NCBI RefSeq assembly: GCF_001190925.1
Contig: NZ_CP011072.1
Coordinates: 2,604,001 to 2,668,000, forward strand
Reading direction: 5' to 3'
DNA: 64,000 bases
Source: Azoarcus sp. CIB
GTDB lineage: Bacteria > Pseudomonadota > Gammaproteobacteria > Burkholderiales > Rhodocyclaceae
Part shown: positions 12,675 to 21,536 of the stretch, one piece after another
How positions within the stretch are numbered: the stretch's first letter is position 1
How the letters are laid out: the number at the start of each line of letters is the position of its first letter
Program-made: the position numbers and the translations under genes
Notes under the pieces: generated by a model
What the model was told of the DNA's origin: nothing
Databases searched by the model: none
Seen by the model: only the letters and a program-made list of their open reading frames with translations

Positions 12675-12693
12675 TTGTAACAGCAGGTTACAA
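12675..12693. promoter_or_regulatory. Inverted repeat upstream of the chemosensory operon
   Basis: TTGTAAC-AGCAG-GTTACAA is a perfect 7-base inverted repeat with a 5-base spacer, 35 bases before the cheR start. On the minus strand its distal arm overlaps TACAAT (12679-12674), a good -10 hexamer, although no convincing -35 lies 17 bases further up. A dimeric repressor or activator bound here would overlap the promoter. Which protein binds is not known. Confidence 0.45.
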
Positions 12694-12724
12694 AAGCCGA
12701 CGGAGATTTCCGGGAGGCATGGCT

Positions 12725-15700
12725 TCATGCTGCGACCGCGATCATCTGCAGTTCGAAACGCTCGAACGCATCGCGCACCGCCTCCAGCAGCTCGCGGTCG
12801 TCCCACGGCTTGTGCAGGAAGCGGAAGACCGCGCCGCGGTTGATCGCGCTGGTGATCGTGCCGACATCGGCGTAGCCCGACAGGATCATGCGCACGGCCT
12901 GCGGATAAAGGGACCGCACCTTGTCGAGAAACTGGACGCCATCCATCCCCGGCATGCGCAGATCCGAGATCACGACACCGACCGAATGCCGCGACAGCAG
13001 CTCCAACGCCTCCACGGCACTGCCGGCAAACAGCAGCGTATAACCCTCCCGTCGCAGGATGCGGCGCAATGCCGACTGGATCGACGGTTCGTCATCAACC
13101 AACAGCAGGGTGCGTGCGGGAAGGTCCTTCTGCACCGGCAGCGCCAAGCCCTGCCCGCCGGCAAGCAGGTCCGCGAACGCGGCGGGCATGATCGGCGGCG
13201 AGAAATGGTAGCCCTGCAATTCGTCACAGCCGCGGCCGCGCAGGTACAGCAGCTGCCCTTCGGTCTCGACTCCCTCGGCGGTCACGCGCAGGTTGAGGCT
13301 GTGAGCCAGCGAGATGACGGATACCGCGATCGCCGCATCGCTCGCATTGGTCGTCAGGTCGGTGATGAAGGCGCGATCGATCTTCAGGTAATCGATCGGG
13401 AAGCGCTTGAGCGTGCTGAGCGAAGAATAGCCGGTACCGAAATCGTCGATCGCCAGCCTGACGCCGATGGCCTTCAATCGCCGCATCGTCGCGATCGCCC
13501 GTTCCGGATCGCGCATCAGGGTGCTTTCGGTGATCTCCAGCATCAGTGCCCCGGCGTCGAGGCGGTAGCGCGACAACAGGGCCGACACGTCCGCGACCAG
13601 GTCGTCGCGCAGGAACTGCAGCGGCGACACATTGACCGCCACATGCGGGCACACAACACCGGCATCGAGCCACTCGCGCATCTGCGCGCAAGCGGATTCG
13701 AGTACCCAGCGCCCGATCGGCAGGATCAGCCCGCTCTCCTCGGCAACCGGGATGAACTCGCCCGGCGGGACCATTCCCAGTTCCGCATGCCGCCAGCGGC
13801 ACAAGGCTTCGCAGCCGCTCACCTCGCCGGTCAGCAGATCGGCCTTGGGCTGGTACTCCAGATACAGCTCCTGCCGCTCGACGGCCCGCCGCAACTCGAG
13901 TTCGACACGCAGCCTCGGCGCCGCACGGACGTTCATGTTCGCATCGTAGAAGCAGAAGGTGTCACGCCCGGTCTCCTTGGCACGGTACATCGCCACGCCG
14001 GCGTTGCGCAGCAGCGCGTCCGCGTCCTGTCCGGTGCCGCCGCTCTCGGCCACACCGATGCTGGCGGTCAGGCGCAGTTCCTCGCCGCCGACCGCGATCG
14101 GCTGCCGCACCACTTCCAGCAAGCGGTTGGCCAGCGACACCACGGCCTGCAGGCCCGGCAACTGATCGGCGATCAGCACGAACTCGTCGCTCGCGACCCG
14201 CGCAACGGTGCTGCACGCTTGCGCGGCAGCGGCGAGGCGGCCGGCGATGTCCGCGATCGTCGCATCGGCGGCCCCGCGACCGAAACTGTCATGCACGACC
14301 TTGAAGCGGTCCAGGTCCAGCCACAGGACGAAGCAGCGATCATCGCGCGCCGGACGGGAGAGCACCTGCTGCAGCCGGTCGGCCAGCAGGTTGCGGTTCG
14401 GCAGGCCGGTCAGCGTATCGTGGTTCGCCTGGTGGGCGAGCTGCTCCTCGTGGCGATGCCGCTCCGTGACATCGCGGAATTCGACCACTGCATGGTCGGC
14501 GTCCCGCCCCCCGCCTGCAACCAAGGTCACGCCGGCATCGAGCCAGACCACGTCTCCCGCCGCACGCGTCAGGCGCAACGCGACCTCGCCTTCGCGTTCG
14601 GCCGCGAGCAGCCCCTCCAGCAGCTCCCAACCGCCCGCATCGAACCCCCGCCGCCCGAGGCCGGGCAGGGCGGCCGCGAGGAGTTCCCCCGGCGTGATCG
14701 CCAGCAATGCGAGCAGCGCGGGATTCGCACTGACGATGCCGGCCGGGCGGCCATAGCGGTAGATCATCACGCCGTTGCGGCTGGCGTCGATGGCACGGTC
14801 GCGCAGGCGCACCTCCTCCGCGGCCGTTTGCAGTCGCGTCATCGCGCGCTCGATGCGCTCCGCCATGTCGTCCAGCGTCCTCGCGAAGTCCCCGAGTTCG
14901 CCGCCCTCCGGCGGCAGGGTGCAGCGGGCGTGCAGATCCCCGGCGCCGAGCCGCCGAGCCGTTTCCGCGAGGTCGCGCACCCGCCGCAACACCAGATGCT
15001 GCGCCGCCGCCCAGCCGAGAATCGTCATCAACGCCGCCACCCCGACCAGCAGCAGGACGTTGTGCCGCACCACCGTCGCCGCGGCGGTCTGCGCCGTGGC
15101 CGCGGGAATGCCCACGCGCACGTACAGGTCGCCATACGTACTGAGCACCGGCACGATCGCCGATACGCGCGATACCTGATCGAGCCACGCCGATTCGATC
15201 ACGACTTCGCGGGCATCGACGATCGCCGCCTTGAACTCCTCCAGCTCCGGAATCGTGCGCCCCGCCAGCCCTTCCGGATCGGGCAGGCGGGCGAGGATCG
15301 CGCCCTGGCTGTCGAGAATCGTCACCACCGAACCGTCGGGCAGCGACAACTCGCGCAGCAGCGCTTCGAATGCCATGGGCTCCGCCGCGAGCCCGGCGAC
15401 CGCGGTGATGTCGCCGTGTTCGTCGAACACCGGATGGGCGAACACGACGATCGGCAGTCCGTTCCTGCGGCTGATGTTGAAGTCGCCGATCGCAAAGTCG
15501 CGGCGCTCGACGGCGCGGCGGAAATAGGCGCGATCGGACACGTCGACCTCTCCACGGTAGGATTTCGCGCTGCACAGCATCCTGCCGTCGCGGCCGGCGA
15601 CGAAGAGATCGGAATAGAGTTCGCCCAGCGTCGCCACCCGTGCCAGCCAGCGGCCGCAATCGCGCGTGGAGTGCAGTCGCCGGATCTCCGGTGCGTCGGC

Positions 15701-15916
15701 AAGCCCCTGCAAGGCCTCGTGGGCATGCTTGATCATGTCCCGCTGCCGCGCGGCCAGCTGACGCGCCGTGGACAGCGCGAGCCGCTCCGAAGCGCCCATG
15801 GCCTCCCGCCGCTGATCGACCCCCGTATCGATGATGATTGCGAGGAACGGAAGGACGGCGACGAGAACCAGCAGCAGCAGGCGGACGTGCATCCTGGCAA
15901 GCCACTTGCGAATCAT
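12725..15916 (-). CDS. Cache-HAMP-PAS-GGDEF-EAL-REC c-di-GMP phosphodiesterase
   Basis: Predicted 1063-residue inner-membrane protein. TM1 about 10-30, a large periplasmic double-Cache-like sensor (about 35-275), TM2 about 280-300, HAMP (about 305-360), PAS (about 370-490), GGDEF, EAL and a C-terminal receiver (ISDLRMPGMDG, KPWDDREL). The GGDEF signature is ASDEF, so cyclase activity is doubtful. EAL keeps GCEALCRW and DDFGTGYSS. It should couple a periplasmic small-molecule signal, and phosphorylation of the receiver, to c-di-GMP hydrolysis. It is transcribed toward the chemosensory operon and ends 84 bases before cheR starts. Its receiver is a close relative of those in the two other EAL-REC proteins here. 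Confidence 0.88.
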   Translation of the reverse strand: MIRKWLARMHVRLLLLVLVAVLPFLAIIIDTGVDQRREAMGASERLALSTARQLAARQRDMIKHAHEALQGLADAPEIRRLHSTRDCGRWLARVATLGELYSDLFVAGRDGRMLCSAKSYRGEVDVSDRAYFRRAVERRDFAIGDFNISRRNGLPIVVFAHPVFDEHGDITAVAGLAAEPMAFEALLRELSLPDGSVVTILDSQGAILARLPDPEGLAGRTIPELEEFKAAIVDAREVVIESAWLDQVSRVSAIVPVLSTYGDLYVRVGIPAATAQTAAATVVRHNVLLLVGVAALMTILGWAAAQHLVLRRVRDLAETARRLGAGDLHARCTLPPEGGELGDFARTLDDMAERIERAMTRLQTAAEEVRLRDRAIDASRNGVMIYRYGRPAGIVSANPALLALLAITPGELLAAALPGLGRRGFDAGGWELLEGLLAAEREGEVALRLTRAAGDVVWLDAGVTLVAGGGRDADHAVVEFRDVTERHRHEEQLAHQANHDTLTGLPNRNLLADRLQQVLSRPARDDRCFVLWLDLDRFKVVHDSFGRGAADATIADIAGRLAAAAQACSTVARVASDEFVLIADQLPGLQAVVSLANRLLEVVRQPIAVGGEELRLTASIGVAESGGTGQDADALLRNAGVAMYRAKETGRDTFCFYDANMNVRAAPRLRVELELRRAVERQELYLEYQPKADLLTGEVSGCEALCRWRHAELGMVPPGEFIPVAEESGLILPIGRWVLESACAQMREWLDAGVVCPHVAVNVSPLQFLRDDLVADVSALLSRYRLDAGALMLEITESTLMRDPERAIATMRRLKAIGVRLAIDDFGTGYSSLSTLKRFPIDYLKIDRAFITDLTTNASDAAIAVSVISLAHSLNLRVTAEGVETEGQLLYLRGRGCDELQGYHFSPPIMPAAFADLLAGGQGLALPVQKDLPARTLLLVDDEPSIQSALRRILRREGYTLLFAGSAVEALELLSRHSVGVVISDLRMPGMDGVQFLDKVRSLYPQAVRMILSGYADVGTITSAINRGAVFRFLHKPWDDRELLEAVRDAFERFELQMIAVAA

Positions 15917-16082
15917 GTTGCTCTCATTCTTTTTGTCGTGGCCAACCGCTGCACAGCGCAGCCCTCCCCGGGCCGGGCTCCCGAACCCGGCGCACGCCTG
16001 GACGGGCGCACCGAGACCAAAGGCCGGCGTTCATGAACCCGAACAACCGCGTAGCATCAATCCGATCATGCAACGGCCACTC

Positions 16083-17759
16083 TCACTTCGACGCCACGGC
16101 CTCGACCGGTAAATGTCGCGGCAGAACCACTCGAAACACGGACCCTTTTCCGAGTTCGCTCTTGACCTCGATGCATCCATGGTGTCGGCTAACGATTCCG
16201 TAGGACAAGGACAGGCCGAGTCCGGTCCCCTTGCCGACCTCCTTGGTCGTGAAGAACGGCTCGAAAATACGGCTCAGATGGTCCGGCCGAATCCCCCTTC
16301 CCGTATCTTCGACTTCGACCCAGACCACATTCTCGTCATATCCGGTACGCAGCGTGATGCGCCCGTGATCCTCGATCGCGTGGGCCGCATTTACCAACAG
16401 GTTCATGAGTACCTGATTGAGCTGTGACGGGAAACATTCGATCGCGGGAGGATTCCCGTACTCTTTGACGACATCGGCCTTGTATTTGATCTCGTTCCAT
16501 ACGACGTTGAGTGTGCTCTCGAGACCCGCTTCCAGATTCGCCAGTTCGCGCTCGGCCTTGCCGACGTGAGAGAAATCCTTCAGATCCTGGACAATGCGTT
16601 TGACACGCTGCAAACCGTCAAGCGATTCCGTCAACAGGTCGCCGATGTCCTCACGCAAGTATGCGGCGTCGATTTCCTTTTTCACGCGCGCAATTGCTTC
16701 CGACTGCTCCGCCGTCAGTGAACCTTCGATGCCCTCGTACGCGGATAGCAAACGCAACATATCTTCGGCATAGCGCTGCAGAGTCCCCAGGTTGGAATTC
16801 ACGAAACCGACGGGATTGTTGATCTCATGCGCGACCCCTGCCGCAAGTTGACCAATCGACGCCATTTTTTCCGACTGGAGCAACTGGTTTTGGGCTTCCT
16901 CGAGTTTCCGAATCAAGGTCTGCTGATGCTGTTTCTCGGCCTGCAACGTGGCATTGGCCTTCTCAAGCTCGGCCGTACGTTCGCGAACCCGATCTTCGAG
17001 GCGGTCCCGTGACTCCCGCAGAGCTTCCTCCGCGCGCGTACGTTCGGTGATATCGCTGTACCCGAATACCCGACCGACGATTCGTTCGCCAATGTACTGG
17101 GGACGGGACTTGCACTCGAATACACGACCATCGGTCAATCGATGCAGATCTTCCGTCTCGGCACTATCCACGGTGGCACGCAAGCGTGCGCGACAGAGGT
17201 CGCCTTCCATGACGCGTCCGGCGATAAACTCCAGGATCGCCGTGTCGTTGCGCTCGAGCAGCAATTCGTCGGGAATCCCCCACATGCTGCTGAAGAGTCG
17301 ATTCATGTTGGTGATATTGCCCTGCCAGTCGATCACGAGAATGCCGTCAGCTGTCGACTCGAGGGTTGCCCGCAGTTGGGACAGCGTCTGTTCGAGCGTG
17401 TCCTCGACCTGGCGTTCGTGCCTCGTGTCACGCGCCAAAACAAGGATGAGAGGAGCATTGTCATGCGCGACAACCCGGACCGATTTCACCACGGACAACA
17501 TCGATCCGTCTGCACATCGATACAGCCCTTCCTGCCCTTCGATCTCCTGATACTGCCCGTTGTGCACGTCCTCCCAATAGAAGACGTCCTGTAATGAGCT
17601 TTCGATGTCCGTAATGGTCATCGCGACCAACTCCGCTCGCGGATAACCGAGAGTCGGGATCACAAGCTGATTGGCCATGACGATGCGCAGGGACCCCGGA
17701 TCGACCAGCAGCATCATCTCTGAGCTGTGATCCAACATCAGATCGGAAAGGCTACTCAT
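16083..17759 (-). CDS. PAS-PAS sensor histidine kinase
   Basis: Predicted 558 residues, soluble. Two PAS domains (about 10-120 and 130-245) precede a coiled coil (about 245-300) and a HisKA/HATPase core with H box [17 protein letters not shown] box LLVNAAHAI and G boxes DTGRGI and GTGLGLSL. A helical insert ([11 protein letters not shown] region) sits between the H and N boxes. The ATG at 17759 overlaps the stop of the HD-GYP gene, so the pair is coupled. No receiver is attached, so its partner is probably one of the receiver proteins encoded nearby. By eye, base composition of this gene and the next is less GC-rich than the neighbouring operons. Confidence 0.85.
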   Translation of the reverse strand: MSSLSDLMLDHSSEMMLLVDPGSLRIVMANQLVIPTLGYPRAELVAMTITDIESSLQDVFYWEDVHNGQYQEIEGQEGLYRCADGSMLSVVKSVRVVAHDNAPLILVLARDTRHERQVEDTLEQTLSQLRATLESTADGILVIDWQGNITNMNRLFSSMWGIPDELLLERNDTAILEFIAGRVMEGDLCRARLRATVDSAETEDLHRLTDGRVFECKSRPQYIGERIVGRVFGYSDITERTRAEEALRESRDRLEDRVRERTAELEKANATLQAEKQHQQTLIRKLEEAQNQLLQSEKMASIGQLAAGVAHEINNPVGFVNSNLGTLQRYAEDMLRLLSAYEGIEGSLTAEQSEAIARVKKEIDAAYLREDIGDLLTESLDGLQRVKRIVQDLKDFSHVGKAERELANLEAGLESTLNVVWNEIKYKADVVKEYGNPPAIECFPSQLNQVLMNLLVNAAHAIEDHGRITLRTGYDENVVWVEVEDTGRGIRPDHLSRIFEPFFTTKEVGKGTGLGLSLSYGIVSRHHGCIEVKSELGKGSVFRVVLPRHLPVEAVASK

Positions 17760-19084
17760 CGGGCCACCGTCTCCTGTCCGGATTTTCCTGCATCGAAATA
17801 GTAGCTGACGCGCTTGCGCGGGCTCAGGTAGTTATATATCTCGACCGGAACTTGAGCAGGACGGATCGCCTTCGCGATATTCAGGTCCTGCTCCCTTGCC
17901 AAATCGACCAGGATCGCCTCTTCCTTCGGAATATTTTCGTCATATATGACAATTATCGGCTTCATCGGTTTGGCAGTATTTACCGTCGCTACCATTGCAA
18001 TCAGGCCGTTCGAGAGTTGCACGATCGTTCCGGGAGGATAGACCCCGAGGCAACGGATAAATGCCTGAAGCATGCGCGGATCGAACTTGCTGCGCAGTTT
18101 CGCAAACATCGTCGAAAGTGCATCATGCGGCGTCAGCGCGTTCGCGACATCCACCGGGTTGCAGAGCTCGTCATAATAGTTGGCAACTGAGACGATGCGC
18201 GGCATGACGCCGATCGCATCCCCTTTGAGGCCGGCCGGATAGCCGGTGCCGTCAAACAGCTCATGGTGGTCCCGGATGATCTCGAGCACGGGCGCGGACA
18301 GCTGCAGGCGATGGCCGATTTCCACACCGAACCGACAGTGCATCTGGTAAAGATTGCGCTCCGCCTGAGTCATCGGTTCGGTCTTCAGCAGGATCTTGTC
18401 CGGAACTTCCTTGCGTCCGATGTCGTGAAGCAGCGCGCCCATGCCTAGCGCCCCGAAGACCTCCTGGGGCACCCCGAGATCACGGGCGATCATCAGTGAC
18501 AGCATCGCCACGTTCAGCGAGTGAAAATACAGCTCCTCGCCGCCTGTGCGATCGCCCATCACGTGGATTGCCAGATCAGGCGCACATAGAATCGAATCGG
18601 CGATCTGGGTCACCAAGTGCGTTGCCTGCTGCACCGTTTCCTTGGGATTCGAGTACAGATTCCTTTCAATGTCGCGAATCGCCCTTGCGGCATTCACGAA
18701 AGCGTTCTCCACGCGCGCGGCAGCCTCACGCTGCGTCCGAATCCGCTCCACGAGCGCTCGTTTGGCAGCGAGCGCCGGCTGGATTTCCGGGCTCGATTCC
18801 GGCGGCGCGGATATCGTCCCCGGGCCGATTGCCTCCGCCTCGGGGGCGGTGTCCGACGCCACCGCTGGCGCGACAGGCGCAGGCTGTTGCCCCGCTGCCA
18901 TATCGCTCAGCGCCGGATTGTAGCGTACCGTCGTCAGCCCAAGGCTCCGGATATCCCTGATCTGATCCTCGGATTTGATCTTGAACTGACTGAACGCGAA
19001 GGGATGTTGAAACCAGCTGAGATCGAGCACGACATAGAGTCCGATCCGCAACTGATCCATCGTGACGGTGTTATTTTCCGGCAT
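17756..19084 (-). CDS. DUF3391/HD-GYP c-di-GMP phosphodiesterase
   Basis: Predicted 442 residues. An N-terminal DUF3391-like region (about 1-140, with an Ala/Pro-rich stretch) precedes an HD-GYP domain (about 165-360) with LLHDIGRKEVP and HHELFDGTGYP. HD-GYP enzymes hydrolyse c-di-GMP to pGpG/GMP; the metal ligands H, HD and HH are visible. There is no receiver, so control probably comes through the N-terminal region or the coupled kinase gene. It is the first gene of this pair and is divergent from the membrane kinase at 19464 across a 379-base gap. Confidence 0.86.
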   Translation of the reverse strand: MPENNTVTMDQLRIGLYVVLDLSWFQHPFAFSQFKIKSEDQIRDIRSLGLTTVRYNPALSDMAAGQQPAPVAPAVASDTAPEAEAIGPGTISAPPESSPEIQPALAAKRALVERIRTQREAAARVENAFVNAARAIRDIERNLYSNPKETVQQATHLVTQIADSILCAPDLAIHVMGDRTGGEELYFHSLNVAMLSLMIARDLGVPQEVFGALGMGALLHDIGRKEVPDKILLKTEPMTQAERNLYQMHCRFGVEIGHRLQLSAPVLEIIRDHHELFDGTGYPAGLKGDAIGVMPRIVSVANYYDELCNPVDVANALTPHDALSTMFAKLRSKFDPRMLQAFIRCLGVYPPGTIVQLSNGLIAMVATVNTAKPMKPIIVIYDENIPKEEAILVDLAREQDLNIAKAIRPAQVPVEIYNYLSPRKRVSYYFDAGKSGQETVAR

Positions 19085-19403
19085 TAGAGATCCAGCATCG
19101 ATACGTTTTCACCGCCGAATGATCGGGAACGGGTATAACGCTGGCGACCCGAAGCTTCACTCGACGCTGTTCCAGGATGACTCGAGCCCGTGCAGACAGT
19201 CGGTGCCCACCAACCCATACGCGACCGATGGCCCGGGCACACGGGGCGGGCGTCGATCATTTTGCATAACAAGGGTCCACATTATCATCCTGCCCGGCGA
19301 TCGCCGTCGACGCAAGACGGCGCCCGCCCAAGCGACAGCAAGCGCGCCGCGAAGATTCTGGAGAAGAAGGCCGGTTGCATCGGCGCCCTGCCTGCAACAA
19401 TTG

Positions 19404-19432
19404 CTGGCAACGCAGTGCCCGTGAATTAAAAT
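19404..19432 (+). promoter_or_regulatory. Candidate sigma-70 promoter in the 19085-19463 intergenic region
   Basis: CTGGCA (19404-19409) and TAAAAT (19427-19432), 17 bases apart, lie just before the kinase start at 19464, giving a leader of about 25 bases. The rest of the 379-base divergent gap shows no gene. It contains a 12-base palindrome, CGGCGATCGCCG (19295-19306), of unknown meaning. A promoter for the HD-GYP gene on the other strand must also be here but is not evident. Confidence 0.4.
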
Positions 19433-19463
19433 ACGCGGCTCTTTTCACCCCGATGGACCCGAC

Positions 19464-21521
19464 ATGCCCCGAGGGCTCAGCATCCGCCGCTACCTCGCGC
19501 TCCACGTGCTGCTCACCGGCTGCGTGATGCTCGCCCTGTCGCTGGTGTTCGTCTTTTCGCAGCAGCACACCGATCGCGCCGAACAGCGGATCTTCGACCA
19601 TGAGCTCGCGCCGGGCGCCATGCTGCGCGACATCGAGCGACGCCTGCTGTCCGTGCACGCGCAATTGCAGGGGGTGCTTCTCGACACCACCGCCCCCAAC
19701 GATTTACGCAAACTCCTGGCCGAGGAGGGCGCGCTGATTCGCTCCGGCTGGAAAACGTTCAAGCGTGGCCACCTGAACTGGGTGCGAGGCACGGAAGAAG
19801 CACAGCTGATCGCGGATCTCGACAACCGACTGCCCGCGCTGTGGGATTTTTTCGAACGGGCCGAAGCGGCCTGCGAAAACAATGATCGCAACGAACTGGA
19901 GCGGCTGTTCCGCTTCGACTGGTCCGGGCTGCAGCCGACGCTGTCCGGCAATCTGAGCGCGCTCGCGACGCTGCAGGAGCGCCATATCGAGCTGGCGCGC
20001 CAGGAGCTGCGCATGTCGCGACAACACTCGATAGTGCTGATCGGCTCGCTGCTCGCCATCGGCATGCTGCTCCTCGGCGGCTTCGCGATCGGACTGTTGC
20101 GCTACGTCATGCGCCGCATCGCCATGATTGAGAGCGCGCTCGACCAGGTGGCCGCCGGAACGGGGGCCGTCGCGATACCGCATCGTCCGGGCGAAACCGA
20201 GATGTCGCGGATCGCGGACGCGATCAGACGCACCGCCGCTCATCTCGGCGAAAGCCATGAGTCGATCACCATCCTGCTGCGGCGCCAGCAGACCATCCTG
20301 GAATCGCTCGCCGAGGGGCTCTACGGCGTCGATGCCGACGGGCACATCATGTTCATCAACCCTGCGGCCCTCTCGATGCTCGGATACGCCGAGCACGAGG
20401 TGCTGGGTCTGCCCTCGCATGCGCTGTTTCACCACCACCACGCGGACGGCCGGCCGTATGCACTGGCGGACTGCCCGATAGCCGCATCGCGCCATACCGG
20501 CCGGATCAGCAGGCGCGTCGGCGAGGTCTTCTTCCGCAAGGACGGGAGCAGTTTCCCGGTCGAGTTCACCAGTGCGCCGATGCGCGACGCGGACGAACCT
20601 CCCGGCTGCGTCGTGGTGTTCCACGACATCACCGAACGTCTCGAACAGGACCACCTGCTGCGCGACACCATCGCCGAACTGCAGGAAACGAACGTGCGTC
20701 TGGGCGAGACCCAGGGACAGCTGCTGCAGGCCGAGAAGCTTGCCGGCCTGGGGCAGCTCGCGGCCGGCGTCGCGCACGAGATCAACAACCCGATCGCCTT
20801 CATCCAGTCCGACATCGGGGCTTTCGAGAAATACCTGCAGGACATCTTCACGCTGATCGACGGCTACGAAGCCCTGATCCACCGCCAATCCGACACCGGC
20901 CTGCGCGGCGCGGCGACGCGGCTGCACGCTGATGCGGATCTCGATTTCATGCGCGACGACCTGCACACGCTGATTGCCGAGAGCCGCGACGGGCTGCGGC
21001 GGATTGCCCGCATCGTTGCCGACCTGAAGGACTTCTCGCGCGTCGACGACGACCAGGAGCTGGCCGAGGCCGACCTCGTGCAGGGACTGGAGAGCACCCT
21101 CAACGTCATGCATGCGACGATCGCCGAAAAGGCCGATGTCGTGCGCGACTACGCCCCGCTGCCGGCAGTGCGCTGCCAGGCCGGGCAGATCCATCAGGTG
21201 TTCGTCAACCTGCTGCTCAACGCGGTCCATGCGATCGAGCAACACGGCACGATCACCGTGAGCGCGCGCCATTGCGGCGATCAGGTGTGCATCGAGGTCC
21301 GGGACACGGGACGCGGCATGGAGGCGCACGAGCGGCAGCGCATGTTCGACCCCTTCTTCACGACGAAACCGGTCGGACAGGGCATCGGCCTCGGTCTGTC
21401 GGTCAGCTACAGCATCGTTCGCCGGCACGACGGCCGCTTCGAGGTCGATAGCGCCCCGGGACGCGGCACCGCGGTGCGGGTGTGGCTGCCGGTCAAGGGC
21501 CCGGCGGGCGTCAACGCATGA
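19464..21521 (+). CDS. Membrane sensor histidine kinase (4HB-HAMP-PAS)
   Basis: Predicted 685 residues and the only plus-strand signalling gene here. TM1 about 12-34, a periplasmic helical domain (about 35-190), TM2 about 193-215, HAMP, PAS (about 275-390, with FHDITERLEQD), then a HisKA/HATPase core with [16 protein letters not shown] and GIGLGLSVSYSI. The core is a paralogue of the soluble kinases on both sides and has the same helical insert. It ends 15 bases from the end of the convergent PAS-GGDEF-EAL-REC gene, a plausible partner because its receiver is otherwise unpaired. Start is the ATG at 19464 (MPRGLSIRR); the ribosome site is weak. Confidence 0.86.
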   Translation: MPRGLSIRRYLALHVLLTGCVMLALSLVFVFSQQHTDRAEQRIFDHELAPGAMLRDIERRLLSVHAQLQGVLLDTTAPNDLRKLLAEEGALIRSGWKTFKRGHLNWVRGTEEAQLIADLDNRLPALWDFFERAEAACENNDRNELERLFRFDWSGLQPTLSGNLSALATLQERHIELARQELRMSRQHSIVLIGSLLAIGMLLLGGFAIGLLRYVMRRIAMIESALDQVAAGTGAVAIPHRPGETEMSRIADAIRRTAAHLGESHESITILLRRQQTILESLAEGLYGVDADGHIMFINPAALSMLGYAEHEVLGLPSHALFHHHHADGRPYALADCPIAASRHTGRISRRVGEVFFRKDGSSFPVEFTSAPMRDADEPPGCVVVFHDITERLEQDHLLRDTIAELQETNVRLGETQGQLLQAEKLAGLGQLAAGVAHEINNPIAFIQSDIGAFEKYLQDIFTLIDGYEALIHRQSDTGLRGAATRLHADADLDFMRDDLHTLIAESRDGLRRIARIVADLKDFSRVDDDQELAEADLVQGLESTLNVMHATIAEKADVVRDYAPLPAVRCQAGQIHQVFVNLLLNAVHAIEQHGTITVSARHCGDQVCIEVRDTGRGMEAHERQRMFDPFFTTKPVGQGIGLGLSVSYSIVRRHDGRFEVDSAPGRGTAVRVWLPVKGPAGVNA

Positions 21522-21536
21522 ACATCGCCGTGCCGC

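Noticed and set aside
12629-16036. Very long open frame on the plus strand opposite the Cache-GGDEF-EAL-REC gene
   Set aside because: High-GC coding DNA commonly leaves the opposite strand open. The translation is rich in Arg, His and Gln without any domain, while the minus strand gives clear Cache, GGDEF, EAL and REC motifs.
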